DNA of 64,000 nucleotides from positions 3,410,001 to 3,474,000 of the forward strand of contig CM072886.1 in the NCBI GenBank assembly GCA_037013685.1. Direction: 5' to 3'. The notes below the pieces were generated by a model, which worked only from the letters and a program-made list of their open reading frames with translations, was not told the DNA's origin and did no database searches. Source of the stretch: Acridotheres tristis. Its lineage: Eukaryota > Chordata > Aves > Passeriformes > Sturnidae. Positions 36,233 through 49,529 of this stretch are shown piece after piece (the first letter of the stretch is position 1; the number at the start of each line of letters is the position of its first letter). The translations under genes were made by a program, and so were the position numbers.

Positions 36233-39200
36233 AGAGGAAGGAAGGGTACAATTTCATTACACAGTGACCAGCTGAGCACATCAAGTGTTTGTGCTTGGAT
36301 TTATCCTGAACTCACCGACAGTTTTCCTGTACTGGGTTATGGATGCTGGAATATAATTACCTTTGCCAAGTCATTTGTTGGCCAGCTGCCAGTTCTCATT
36401 ACATTTTATGATGAGAAGCTGATTTTGTTAAGAATCCACAAGTTGAAAATGTTTTTGAGAGTTGTGGAAGTGGAGAAGGTGGGAAGGTTATGTTAGTTAG
36501 GGAATTAAGGAAAGAAAAGGAAAAGAATACTGAATGCAATCTGCAGAGCAATTCATTTGCTAATTACACATTGACATAAATTGGAAAGTCCCAGAAGGAG
36601 GGGGTTTACAGCATAACTGGAAAACAATTTGCATCTGTGTAGAGGTCTGTGCTTATCCACAAAGGAATGAGATTTTAACTGGATTTGTTTAATCGGGTTT
36701 ATCATGAGTGCATAGTTATGGGCTTCCTTTTTCCTCACATTGCAGGATCTCCTGTCTTTCTGGAAGATTCCCTCTTGTGTTGAGATTAAATATGTCAAAG
36801 AAGGATGTATGGTGAAGTTTAATGGAGATTGAAAGTGAAACCTAAGAAAAACCAGGAAGTGTCCTTCTGAATTTTAGAGTGAATTGAATACATGAATGTT
36901 TCTGACACCAGATTACCATGATAAAACTGACAGCTTAATGCAAACTTGGCCCTGAAATTCAAATGCTGTTTTTTTTCCCGTTGCCCTCTAAGAAATCTGA
37001 AACACTCCAGCAAATTCTTGCTGTCTGTTCTGGGAAGGTTGCTAATAACTAATTGTACATACTAATTACATACTAACTAGCATTGCTACAACGAGTATTC
37101 AGGGTTTGTATTATGATAGTTTGGGGGTTTTCCCTATAAATCTTTCATGCTTGTTGGTGCCCTAAATGTTACCCTGCAGTTGCCTCCACTTTCCTTTTGG
37201 GAAGACAAAAATTTGAACAAAACTGGAAATCAAACTTGACAGTTTTGAAATAGGAGTCGCCTTGGGTCTCATGCCTGTATTTACTTGTGCTCTTGCTGCT
37301 GCATATCATTATAAATTACCTGTTTAACATCGTTCTGGCAGGCAGGGGAGCTCTGAGAGCAGAATGTTTTAAAAAATGCCACTTGTGGCAGTGATGGATT
37401 CTTTTCAGTACTTTTAAATCAATCAGTTGTTTGTCTTAAACATAAGAGCTAAATACTGTTACTGTCTCATGATACAAAACTGTAATAATATTAAAAGGAG
37501 AAAAATGAGCTTTCAGACCAAACCTGCCCCAGATGCAGGAAACAAGCTCAGCAGATTCCTGAGGATCAGGTGTCCCTGGATCCCTCAGTCAAATCTGAAA
37601 TCTGCCATTTCCATGGGATGCAGTGTAGCATTTAGTAAATAAAAAGAGATCAGAAGGAAGTTTTGCTTTATAATTTTTCAAGGTGTCCTTTCAGGAAAAG
37701 TCCTAAATAGGCTGAAACTCTGCCATTTCATTTTGTGTAATATGCTGGATTAAGCCCTGAAGTACTAAACTTTATGTTGACCTTGTGCAGTTGTGGTTCT
37801 GTTCAAATACAGTTTCCACAGTGGTGAATTTCTGATGCCTCAGATAGTTCTGGTTCTTTCCTTCATCCCCCAAAATTATTTGTTTCACCAAACTCTCCTC
37901 AAATAGCACTTGCAATCTTCTTAAATTGTAAATCTGTAAATACTAATTATGGCTTTGCAACATAAAAAATAATTTTATTATTTTATCTGTGCTCCTGAAT
38001 CCATGAAAACAAGAAACCAACACAAACCCCACTCATAAATAAAGTCAAGCAAACCAAAATAAAGCACAGAAAGAATTCCCAGCAGTATTAGCAGGGCTGT
38101 AAGCTGTGAGCATGAAACTGCTCTTGGAAATGTCGAAGGTGACCTTGGGTGGTGACCAGGAGGACAGTACAATTTTTAGCAAGGTGACCTGGCACTCAGC
38201 CTGTGCCACTCTCCAGCCCCTTGAGAAAGGGGGATGCTGGTGTACAAGGGTGTGCATTTGTCTGAGTAATGTTTGTACTGAAACACAGAAGTAACTCTGG
38301 TTTTATTTTGGAAATGCCTTCAATGAGCACTAAAAGATAGATAAGAGTAAAATAAGTCTGGGCTGACTCATTGCAGAATGTGCTGAGATAATCCTGAATT
38401 CCTGTTAAGGTTAATATCTGTTTAGTTTAGGCTTTGTTTATCCTTGTGCTGTGGCTAGAAGGTGTTGGAATTCACTCGAAATAATTTTCGAAATTCATAG
38501 GTAAAAATTCATTATTTTTTCAGCAAACAGTGCACATAGTAACTAAAGATAAAAAAACCCCTCGATTTTATTTTTCTATTGCTGATGGTGAAGGGCTAAA
38601 GTAAAATGTTTTCATTGGCCACTTAAAATACCAGGTGGAGTCAGATGGGAAAACAAAACTTTATGGTGATGTTTTTAAACTATTTTCCAGTAGTTGCCAG
38701 TCCAATACATGCTGCTCTTTAAAAAAAAAAAAAAAAGAACTCTGCAATTTTTATTACAAAGATGATTCCTTACGTCCCACCGTAGGTGGTCTTTGTATGA
38801 AAGCCTTCAAATAACAAATGGCTTTATCTTCTCCTCTGCTAATAAGGTCAGTAAAGGTTTTTCTTTTGGATAATAATAACAAGTTTCAAAGGCATCAGAA
38901 TCCTGAGTGGAAAACACGTTCAGAGTTATCAGGTGATTGGCAGCTGCTGCTGCTGCTAGGAAGTGTTTTACAGGAATAAACTGGTTTTCTTGCTTTAATT
39001 AGGACCATATGTGTACAGCAACTGTGATTGTCTGGGAAGCTGCATCCTGTATTTTCAAATAGCTGATAAAAATGTTGCAGTTGTGGAAATGACTACCGAG
39101 TCCAGTGGTCTTTGAACACTCTTTTGGTTTTGCTTTCTATTTATTTATTCAAAGCAATCAAACTTTGCCTGCAGTTTGAAGGTCTTGTGCTGTAACAAAA

Positions 39201-42200
39201 TAAATACTGAGTATTTTCCTTAGGTGATAAAGTAACTGTTTGGACCCAATATCCAAAAACACCTTTAAAAAACCCACCAAATTTCAAGCTTACTAAACAA
39301 CTTAAACACCTGAAAATTGCTGTTTTCTTTGCAAAGTCTGCATGGATTAACTTCTCTGTAATCAGTTATGTTGCATGATAAATAATAGCAAAAATATATT
39401 GACCAAGAGAAGTTAATAAGAACACGTTAAATTCTTGATTTATATTCTAATAAAAGGGACCATCAAGTATTTGCTAAAGAAGTCACTTTTTAATTCTTTT
39501 AGAAACAAATTAACACCTGTCAGCTGAAGGGAGGGCTTGGGTGCTGGAGCTAAAGATATTTCTTCGGGTAAAAGTGACCACTAACACCATTCCATCTATT
39601 TACAGCACTTCCCAGAGGATAAATGCAGCCCTTGGAACAGTCACAGGAAATAATACCAATGTGCTTCTAGAGCATGAGCTGCCTTTTGGTCCAAGTGGCC
39701 AAATATGCCACTTTTCTTGGTTTCTGGGGTGACCACATCTCATTATTCCTGCCCTGTGTGGAGCCAGGAGGTGTCAGGAGATGTCCCAGGGCACTCCCTG
39801 CCCATCACTAAATCCTCTCTGCTGGCTGGGGTTTTTTGTTGGTTTGGGAGTTTTTTTGTGTTTGTTCACAAACACCACTGTGTATCCATTTCAGCCTTTT
39901 TCAGGAGAAGCTGAGCCAGATGTTCTGTTGTCCCTCAGCTGTGGATGTGTAACTGAAAGAGGCAGTGTCCTGCTCATCTCTGATCCTCCTAATTTGGCAA
40001 TAACTGTCTTCCAGACAAGGCTTTCTGCCATCATTGGTATTTTCAATTGAGTCATTTGGCTTGCTTGGAGGGGTCCTAAATAATGCAGTACTTAAAAATC
40101 TGGAAGGACTTTTTCAGTCAAGTATTCAAACTGTTGCTGGAGCCATTTCTGTATCTGAAAAAAGGAAATATTGCTGTGCCTGTTCCTTACCAGGTGCTCA
40201 GGAACAGAATTTCCCTTTTCTTGGTTGATAAAGTTTGAGGCGAGGGCATCTTCCATTTTGTTCCATGTGTTTGAAGAGTTTTTTGGTTTGGTGGAGTTTT
40301 TTTGATAAACTAATACTTGATAATAAAGAATTTAGGTGTGGCTTTGTCCCGTGTGCATGTAAGTAAAGTGGGTTGGTCTTAAAAGTTGGTGGAGGAAATG
40401 CAGGTGCTGAAGGATGCAGCTGATCCCACTGTTGCAGTTCTCTGCTTCAGGATGACACCAATCTTGGGGACTCCATTAACAGAGAAGAAGCTCTTCAGAT
40501 TTTCACTCACTTCTGTTCAAAGATAAGTTAAATGGAGTTCAAAAATCCTAATTTGACAGCTTTGTCACCAGCTTTGTCACACTGTGTGTCAGCACTGGGG
40601 TTTGGCTCCATCGCAGTGTAACCAGGGATACAGACTTGCAGAGTGCCACCATTTAGCTCCTCTTCACAGGAGGAGAAGGAGAAGAAGAGGGGAAAACTTG
40701 GCAGAAGAAATTCAGTGGTTGGTGTTCTGCCTCTCTAAGTTTAGCAGCCTTGGGGGTGGTTGTTAAAATGAGCTCTCCAGATTTTGGAACCCCGTGTTGG
40801 GAGCAGCGTTAGGTAATGTGGCGCTTCAGAGTGCTGCAAGTCCATCAGTGCTGCCAAACCCCCAACACCTGGGTGAATTCAATCACTAATTCAGTAAAAA
40901 TGGGAAGGATTTAAAAGCTCTCCCCGTTGCAGGCAAGAATTGTGTCATTTGCTCACGGATGAGCTCGAGGCAGAGTGTTTAAATTGTGGTTTGTGGACGT
41001 TTCATGTCACACCAAAGTGCCATCGCTCCACTCCATAGAAGCAAACCTGATCTCAGCATCAGCAGGGACTCGTTGTTTTGCCACTGTAGAGAAATTTCTT
41101 GTGTCTGTTACGCAGCCAGGAGAACAATATAGAGGCTTATGGAAAGGCTGCATTATTCTGGGGGCCTTTTGGATGCCTTTCACGGTTTCTATAGGATGGC
41201 AGCAAATCGCCCATTGCAAAAAGCTGCAAGTGAATTCGATTAAATATCACCTCTCCTAATTCTTTGTCCGATGGATTTTGTCAGCTGCCTTCCTGAGTGA
41301 GTACCAGCAACCTTTTTTTTTGTATTTATCCTTCAGCATCACCACAAAATCTTGTCTTAATTGCCTGTTTCTGAATTAAATTATTTTTTCAAGATGGGTT
41401 ATTTAGCACGATTTCTCAGGAAAAGTCTTTGTAAGAAATTTTTCATTTCCTGTTCTTTTGAGGGAAGAGCATTTCGTGCTCTGTTTCCCATGCATCTAAG
41501 GGAAATCAATACTCAGTTCTGAAAAGGGAGGGGGATTCATTTGAGATAATTTGGGATGCTGTTGGGAAGTGAGGGAAGAGATCACATGAACACTGGATTC
41601 TGACTGGGTTTATCTTCTATAACTTTTGATAGTTCAGGGAATTGCTAATGGAAAAAAAAGCCCAAAGCCTGCATCCCACGAGGAGAATTCTATACTGCCC
41701 TATTCTGTGCTGTGTTTCTCTTTTCATGTATTCAGGAAGAATAAATTTGCTGCACTCACAGTAAAATGAAATTTTCGTAGCTGTTTAGAACTAAGACTTT
41801 ATATTTTTTTTAATGAATTTCATTGGACTTTCAGTGATTTTGCTCTTCAAGGTGCTCTTGTCAGTGGAGAGAAAGATGCAGCTGGGGAAGCCTTGGCAGA
41901 GCTGTTCCCATGGCTTCTGTCTGCCACATACCCATCCTTCTCCTCTTGTGAACTTAGAGCTGTGATATTTTGGAATCTTGTCTCATCCTGCAGGTATTTG
42001 TGCCTTGGCCCCTGTACAGGACTTTGTGTGAGTTCAAGGGGAAGCATTAACACAGGTATTTGTGTTTTGGATTGGGAGGGGGGTTGAATTTACAGCCAAC
42101 TTCAAGCTCCTGCCCTGAAATTCTCCCTTAGGACCAGATTAAATCATTCTGCAGGCTCAGCTGTGAGCTCAGTGGTATGATTTTAGTGGGGCTGGTCTGT

Positions 42201-42940
42201 GGCACTAAGGATAAAATTCAGCTCACTGCTGGAGCTTGGCAGGATGAGATTCATGATCAAAGTTTGCAATTTAGGAAATATTTACGGGGCATTTAGCATT
42301 TAGTGAAACTCTAACACTGTTCACCCTTTTTCTGTGATCAGTGATTAGCAAGGTGGTATTTTATTTCCACTGGCAGTCTATGAGATTGCTTGCTCTACTG
42401 TTGATGTCCCAGGAAGTAATTTAAGGGAATGAGGATGTCTGAATAGTTAGGATCTAGAAAAAGAAGATGGGCCAGTATTTCTACAGTAAATAGAAAACTG
42501 AGAAAAAGGAGAGCAAGGTAACTAACAGAAAACTGGAGGAAACATGGAGGAAAGCTTTTAAGGAATTCAATGTGATGTAAATGTCAGTTTAAAAAAAAAA
42601 ATCACCTTTCAGGTGTCACACAATCCCCTTTTAGGTTTTATTCCTTGGCAGTATAGGTTTTCAAGATAAAAATACTAAGCTTTAATTTTCTACTGCAGAA
42701 AAGAATTTAAAATAAAAGGCTTATTGTTCATACAAGACTGGCAGGCTAATGTTAGAGAGGGATTTTTTTTTTAAAGCTGTGGGGTTTTTTAACCCATTAG
42801 TGTTATTTCAGACATTGTAAACACTTGTGTATAATTCTTTAATTAGTTAGTTTGTGCTCTTGTACAACTGTAGGTAACATCTGTTGCTTACTTTTGGGTT
42901 AGTTACTGTGTGAGGAGGCTTCAGGTTCATGGCACTCTCC
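36233..42940. other. Intron 1, CR1-free stretch
   Basis: About 6.7 kb without a recognisable transposon. The 40960-41260 part lacks repeats and has more CpG than its surroundings (CATCGCTCCACTCC, GTTACGCAGCC, CACGGTTTC). It is open for 94 codons on plus and 70 on minus, a pattern sometimes seen in conserved noncoding DNA. Confidence 0.4.
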
Positions 42941-43170
42941 AGGAATTCAGGCTGGAAGGGACTTCTGGAGGTCCTTGTTCCAAGCAGGGCTGAGGATGCT
43001 CTGAGCATTGTCCAGTTACATTTGTAGTGTCTCCAAGGATGGAGATACTCACATCATGTCTGGAGCCCTGTTTGAATGTTTGACCATAATAATTTCTAAT
43101 GTTTAGGAGGAATTTATCCTGCTGCAACTTTGATCCATTTCCTCTTCTACTGCTTCTGTGTCTGCACCTC
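42941..43170 (-). mobile_element. Older CR1 LINE 3' fragment, distinct subfamily
   Basis: GGCTGGAAGGGACTTCTGGAG, AAGCAGGGCTGAGGATGCTC, TCTCCAAGGATGGAGATACTC and TTAGGAGGAATTTATCCTG match the complement of the CR1 type that reads 'ctggaagggacctctggagatc...'. Divergence is high, so it is older than the neighbouring copies. Confidence 0.8.
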
Positions 43171-44673
43171 CACAAATCTCAGTCCATGTTCTCTGTAACC
43201 TCCTCAGTAGCTGTGTCTGCTTAAAATGTTGACTTTAAAATGTGCAAAGGAGTAATAAAATGCTTGTTTGTCCAGTGTTTCCCTCTTAGTCAGGCAGTTC
43301 TGTGTTGACTTAAATATAATTCATCTGCAAAGATCCTTCTCTTCCCAATGTTTGTGGTGACTTTCAGTTTAAAGCTTCATTCTATCCTCACACTTACCTT
43401 GAGTATATTTATTTTTTGAAGATACTGTGGCTTTAGATTCCTCCTTAAAAAAATATCAATTTTGTCATGCTCTCATCTAAGCCATTTTTTTTTAGTATAA
43501 TCATCTATTGGAAGTAGCTGCCCTATTGTGCATGTAGGGCTTTTAAGGTTTTCCAGAGTAAATAAAAATGTCACTTTCAGCTAAGCCATAGTACACGTCA
43601 AAACCCCCTCAGAATTGTTCAGTCACTTCATTTGAAAGGGATGTTCCTCTTTTCCAGTTAAAGATTTAACATGCTGGTTCTTGAGACACTCTACCCAAGT
43701 TACTGAGAGTTTCAGAAAAATACAAACTGTTCAACTATCAACTTTTTATTTGCCCAAGGGAGTATCCAGAAAAATTATTTGAGGATGAATAGTGTATATT
43801 CTTGAATTCAGCTGAAGTTTGGATTCAAAATTTAGATGACGTTCTTTACCTCTGAAATTCTGCTTTCTCTGCTTTAAAATTCAGCATTTCTTAATATCCC
43901 AATTTTGCATGGCACTTTGATATATTTTCTGTAAAACACATAGAATGTGAGTCTTTATAATTTCAGTGAGTATGAGAATAGTTCTTATATAGTGCAGAGT
44001 GAATATGAGGAAGCTTTGGGCAAAAGTGTTCCTGCTCTACAGAAAAAAATTAGAATGAGGACTTTTAATGGCACAAGGTGATAATGGCCTCCTCCAAAAA
44101 TGAGATGGTGATCCATAAACAGCTCAGTGTTCTGAGCAAGGAGCTTAAATGATTGGTTACTTCTAAATAAATTTACATCTGACAACTTTCTCCATTTTTT
44201 GATGGTTTGGGGGTTTTTTTCCTAAATGTATAACAATTTAAAATAGAATTTGAGGTTATGCTGTAAGGTGGCTTCATGTAGAGAAGGTTGGGTTTTGAGG
44301 GAATGGCAGCATAGAAGACCTTGGTGCTTTGGATTTGGGGGGCATTTTCAACCCTTCTTCCCTTATTTGCTGAAGCTGCCAGTCTCATCTTTCTGCTGAG
44401 GTTACAGAAAAGAACTGTTGAGACTAAGTAGGGGCTCTTTGTATTATTATGTTTTCTGGGGGCTCTTTGTGCTATTTTTTTTTTTCTTTTTTTTTTAAGA
44501 TTTTGTGGGTAAGGTAATTTTCCTGCTGCTTGACTTTCTGAGGACATGTAGGACAACAATATTCTGGGTACTACTTTTCACCTATAAGACCCTGTGGTCT
44601 GATTTTACCACAGGACCTGCAGAGGTAAAATAACTTGATGCTTCATGCAGCCTGCTGTTCTCTCAAGAAGAAT

Positions 44674-44702
44674 TTTAATAATAATAATAATTACTATTAT
44701 TA
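44674..44702. repeat. (TAA)n/(ATT)n microsatellite forming a short palindrome
   Basis: TTTAATAATAATAATAATTA is followed by CTATTATTA. TAA units are followed by their complement, so the tract can fold back on itself. Confidence 0.75.
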
Positions 44703-45934
44703 CCTTATAATGTTTATGGTATTCTGATTAAATTCTTTTTCAATGCAAAAGATTGAGAAAAATTAGAAGCTAGAGTCTTTTCCCTTAGAAAATCTGTACC
44801 TCACTTTACAAATCCCTGTGAATCCTGTCTTCAAAGAAGAAAAAAATATATAAAATTCCCTTTGTATCTTCCAGTAAAATTCTGACATCTCCTTTTTTTA
44901 AGCTTCAGCTTTACATTTTGCAGTGCCTTTTGTTCTATTGCTGTAACACCAACTAGTCCATAAGAAGCCAAGTCCAAACTGCATCATGATGGCAGGTTGC
45001 TTAAATTGTGTTAATTCTCTCAAATAAAACAATTTGTGTTAATTACTGCTTGGGTTTCTTGCATTATTTGGGCAAACAGCTCTATTACACTCAGTAGCAC
45101 GTTTTCTGATTGTTTGTTTGTTTGGGGAGAGTATTAGTGTTTCCTGTCAGTGTTTTGCTTTAAGATTAACATATCATTAAGCTGCATAATAAGACAGAGT
45201 CTTTATTCTTGTGCAGTGAAATGGTAGGGGAAGGCAGGGCAGAGTCTTGCAGTTTAGTCAAGAGAAGTAAAAAAAAAACACCAACAAACAAAACAAAATA
45301 AAAAAAAACTCTGAAAGTGGATTAGTCAGTGATTTGGGCTCTCTGTTATGGGATAGCAGGGCCCAAACTGAAGTATCTACAGTAAAACTCGTGTTTGTGG
45401 AGGTGGATTATTTGTCCATTTTTGCCAAATATTTCAAAACGTGGACTTTTACCAAATTAATCCATGCAGCCAGGTTTTGCGTAACTCGGGGAAAAGTATT
45501 TTCTGATTTATCAGCACTATTTGGTATGTTTTATAATAGATGGTGCTCTGTGTCTCTGGTATGGATTAATGAAGTCTCTCTAATATCTGCAGTTTGGCAG
45601 ATTAGCAGTTAAAAGAATCTGCTTTTGGAGGCAGGAAGTTAATCTTTGACAGTGCATTTTTGACATGTTACTGGAAATCATTCTGTGCACTCGCTCTCTG
45701 CTATTTCCAGCATTTGTTGTGGGGCTCATTTCAGCAAAACTGCTGTCAGTGAGAGCCTCATGGAGCAGAAAAACCCAGCAGTTCATCCATGTTGTATCCA
45801 TGTGTTGTATCCATGGACTTAAGCACTTAAATGGAACAGAGACTTGCACATACAAAAAATTGCATATACCCTTTTTAGTGGGATGCTGCACCTCAAATCC
45901 CGTGTTCAGGTTCGGGTCCCTTGATACAAGAATG

Positions 45935-46385
45935 AGTTTGAGGGGCTGGAGTGTGTCCAGAAAAGGGAATGGAGCTGGGAATGGGTCTGGAGCAGCTGGG
46001 GGGGCTCAGCCTGGAGAAAAGGAGGCTCAGAGGGTGAACCACCTTCTCTATGAGTACCTGAAAAGAATGGATAACAGGGTGGGGTCAACCTGTTCTCTCA
46101 GGGATCAAGTGACAGGATCTAAACAAATGACCTCAAGCTGCACCAGGGAAGGTTTAAATTGGATATTAGGAGAAATTTGTTGACTGAAAGCGTTATCAGG
46201 AGTTGGAACAGGCTCCCAGGGCAGTGGTAGAGTCACCCCTGGAGGGATTTAAAAGTGTAAATGTGGCTCTTCTGGGGACAGGGTTTAGTGGTGGGCTTGG
46301 CAGTGCTGGGTTAATGGTTGGACTCATTGATGGTGGAGGTCCTTTCCAACCTAAACAATTCTGCAATTCAGTGATTCTGTGATGT
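45935..46385 (+). mobile_element. CR1 LINE 3' fragment, sense to the gene
   Basis: GGCTGGAGTGTGTCCAGAAA, GGCTCAGCCTGGAGAAAAGG, GGTTTAAATTGGATATTAGG, GGAACAGGCTCCCAGGGCAG, GGCAGTGCTGGGTTAATGG and the end GTCCTTTCCAACCTAAACAA plus ATTCTGTGATG. It has a complete 3' end with octamers. Plus-strand frame 45665-46183 overlaps it. Confidence 0.94.
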
Positions 46386-47516
46386 GACAATCTGCTGCAG
46401 CCTCATCTGCTCCTTCATGAGTTTGGCTCCCTGAATAACCTGAGTTTAAACAGGACTTGTGTTGGGCAGAAGAAAGACAAACTTGAACCACACAACCTTT
46501 CTTTTTTTCTTTATGCTTCATAGGAACTTTTCCTTTAAAACACGATTCCACATGGAACACGTGGTGGTTGTTGCTCTTCTGACTTTTCATCAGTGGTATA
46601 TTCTCAAATTCTGGTTGAGTTTCTGTATTGACTAGTACCAAAAAATGTAGGAGACTGGGCTGTCTACTAGCAGTGCTCCATTTAAAGTTCAGTGAATAAA
46701 AGCATTTGGAAATGCTGTGCTCTGAAGTGTTTCAGTGCTTCAGAAGTTCTTGAAACATGTGGGGTTCTCTTTTCAGCATGGAGCCTTGTGTTGCAGTCCT
46801 AGTCGTTGTCCATCGTTGTCTGCCACTGATAGTTTGTGGCTTCTCATTTCCTAAAACAAATGGTGTCTTTGGAATGTAATTAATATTTATTTTTACACCA
46901 CTGTCCACAAAAAACTGGGTTCTTAATGTGCACTTAATTACATCTTCCTTAAAAGGGGTTACAGCCCTATTGTTTAACAAAGGGATCGTGAGGCTGGAAG
47001 TTTCTCAAGTCTGACCTCTTACCATCACCTTCACAAGTGCCACTGGTTTTCCTTAGGATTCCATTCTCCCCACTCTCTTTTTGACTTCATGACCTGCTTA
47101 TCGAGACAGATGTGCCAAGCAGGCTGTTAATTGTCATGGCTGCTTTAGCTGGGGTCTGCAGTGAGACATCTCATGATGGAAAGGTGGTTGCTTATGTTGA
47201 GACCCTGATAGATGAACATGTCACCAGCGACACAGAACACGACAAATGTGCCTCCAGTCATTTCATTCATCACTGCAAATGTGACTCTCTTTATCTGCTT
47301 GGCATGAATATATATGCAGAGCAGATTTGAGCATTCCTGTGTCAAGTGATAGTGTAGATTGAGTGTGGTGGTAAAAACATTTGTTGTTACAAGAACCTCT
47401 TAAGTTTGGGGACCTCCTCTGTCAGCTCTGCTGTGTGGTGACAGTGGTTATTGCTTGAGATGTGATGGGAGCCCACTGGTGTCCCTCTGAGTTGTCATCA
47501 TTGGCCTGGAACATTG

Positions 47517-47535
47517 TTTTTTTTTTTTTTTTTTT
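47517..47535 (+). repeat. Poly-T tract (19)
   Basis: Nineteen T residues in intron 1. Confidence 0.9.
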
Positions 47536-48426
47536 GCACTCCTTGAACTCTTCAGGTCTTAATTTTTTAATGTTATAAACAGTTGAACATACAAAGTAAT
47601 GTTCAGAAGTAGTGTGTTTTTTAAAAAAAATCAGCCTAAGACAACCACAAAATAATTTTTATCTTTTATTTAATACTGATTAAACTGTTGGTGGCCAGTT
47701 TATATCCTACCTGTAAGGAAATCATAGGTGTTTCCAGACCTGTGTATTTTGCCAATGCACCACACTATCCTGAAAAGTTTATTTAAAAATACTACAAAAT
47801 TGCACAAAGGTTGGTTGGTTGTTGTTTTTAATCCTCTCTCACAGGCATTTAACTTAAGAATTAAATTTTTAAATGCTTAAGGAAAAAAAATTAAAAAAAC
47901 ACTCACCAAACAAAAATGGTTGGATTTGGTGTGGCTATTTCCAGAAGGGGAGCCTTGGTCCCAGTTACAGCTTTCTTAAAAGCAGCTGGGCAGAACTGGC
48001 CCATGTTGGATCAGAGGGGAAATGTACCCTGTCAAGAGGTGCTTTAATGGGGGCCTGAGCTGAATTCCAGATCACTTTTGTGTGCTACTCTGCCTCTCTG
48101 GCAATTCTTAAACTCTGAAAAATACAACCTAAAATTGTCTTGGTAGGAAAGTAAGATTCATCCCTCAAGGAATTAATATGCCCCTCTCAGAATGACTTTC
48201 ATATTTCATCTGGGCATGAAGATTTGTTACAGCACTTGTGTTTTCAAATATTTGTTTTGCATTGGTGAGAAGGGACCAGTGTGAGCCACGTGCTGTGGCA
48301 CAAGTGGTTGGTAAAAGCTGTGGTTGTGGAAGAAAGGGATCTGCCATGGGCAGGAAAATGCAGGGTCTGTCAGAGGAGGGGATTTTGGTGGGGGCAGTCC
48401 TTACCTGTGACAGGTGACACCTCTTT

Positions 48427-48882
48427 AATCACAGACTCACAGAATGCTTTGGGTTGGAAAGGACCTTGAAGCCCATCCAGTTCCCCCCCCTGGCATGGGC
48501 AGGGACATCTACCTCTATCCCAGGTTGTTCCAAGCCCTGTCCAGCCTGGCCTGGGACACTTCCAGGGATCCAGGGACAGCCACAGCTTCTCTGGGCACCC
48601 TGTGCCAGGGCCTCACCACCCTCACAGAGAAGAATTTCTTCCCAATTCCCATCTAACCTTGCCCTCTGTTAATAGGAAGCCATTCCCTGTGTGCTGTCCC
48701 TCCATGCCTTGTCCCCAGTCCCTCTCCAGCTCTCCTGGAGCCCCTTTAGGCTCTGGAAGGGGCTCTGAGCTCTCCCTGGAGCCTTCTCCCCTCCAGGTGA
48801 GCATTCCCAGCTCTCCTAGCCTGGCTCCAGAGCAGAGGGGCTCCAGCCCTTGGAGCATCTTCAGGACTCTTTCCAGCAGGGC
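48427..48882 (-). mobile_element. CR1 LINE 3' fragment, longest antisense copy in intron 1
   Basis: ATCACAGACTCACAGAATGC, GGCATGGGCAGGGACATCTA, CCAGGGATCCAGGGACAGCC, GAAGAATTTCTTCCCAATTC, TCTCCAGCTCTCCTGGAGCC and GACTCTTTCCAGCAG in complement order. It is very similar to the copy at 34516-34965, which suggests the same, fairly recent subfamily. Confidence 0.95.
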
Positions 48883-49509
48883 CTTGCCCTCATTTTATTG
48901 TGGCTGTTGTTTAAGCCTCGTGAGAACTTTGGAAACGGTGGAAGGGAATGTCCATGGTCTGTGTCCAGACTCCTGCACGTGTTGAAGGGTGGACTAAGAT
49001 GTGCTTGGCATAAAGAAAAACAATAATGAGGATCCAGGGCACATAATTGACATTTGCATTTGCTGTTTGAAGGCTGCTGCCCTGTACTGTGGGACATCAT
49101 AACAATGTACCCAAACTCTGTCCTTGCTCACCTTCAGGATCATGCTCTTGTTGAGCGGTGAAGCAGCTGTGAAGGGTCTCTGACCCAGTAATTAATATTT
49201 GAGTTTCATTTATGGGGTTATCAGGAAAGGAAGACTGAGATGAAATGTTAGAAATAGCAAAACTGACAAATAAATGGTAGCAGCAGAAAGCTGCAGCAGT
49301 GGACAAGTTTCATTAAAGCTTGTGTGTCCCAGCAGAGCAGGCTGTAAAATGAGCACTGCTGGTGTCAGTACAGTCACATTGAAGTGGAGAGTTTTCTTTG
49401 GAAAACCTTACAAACCCTCACTGTGCACTCAAGTACCTGCTCTCAGCGTGTGCCCTGTGCTGGGTGAGTGCTGCAGAGATTCCAGCCACAAAGGGTGCTG
49501 GTGAAGTGA

Positions 49510-49529
49510 TTTTTTTTTTTTTTTTTTTT
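49510..49529 (+). repeat. Poly-T tract (20)
   Basis: Twenty T residues in intron 1. Confidence 0.9.
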
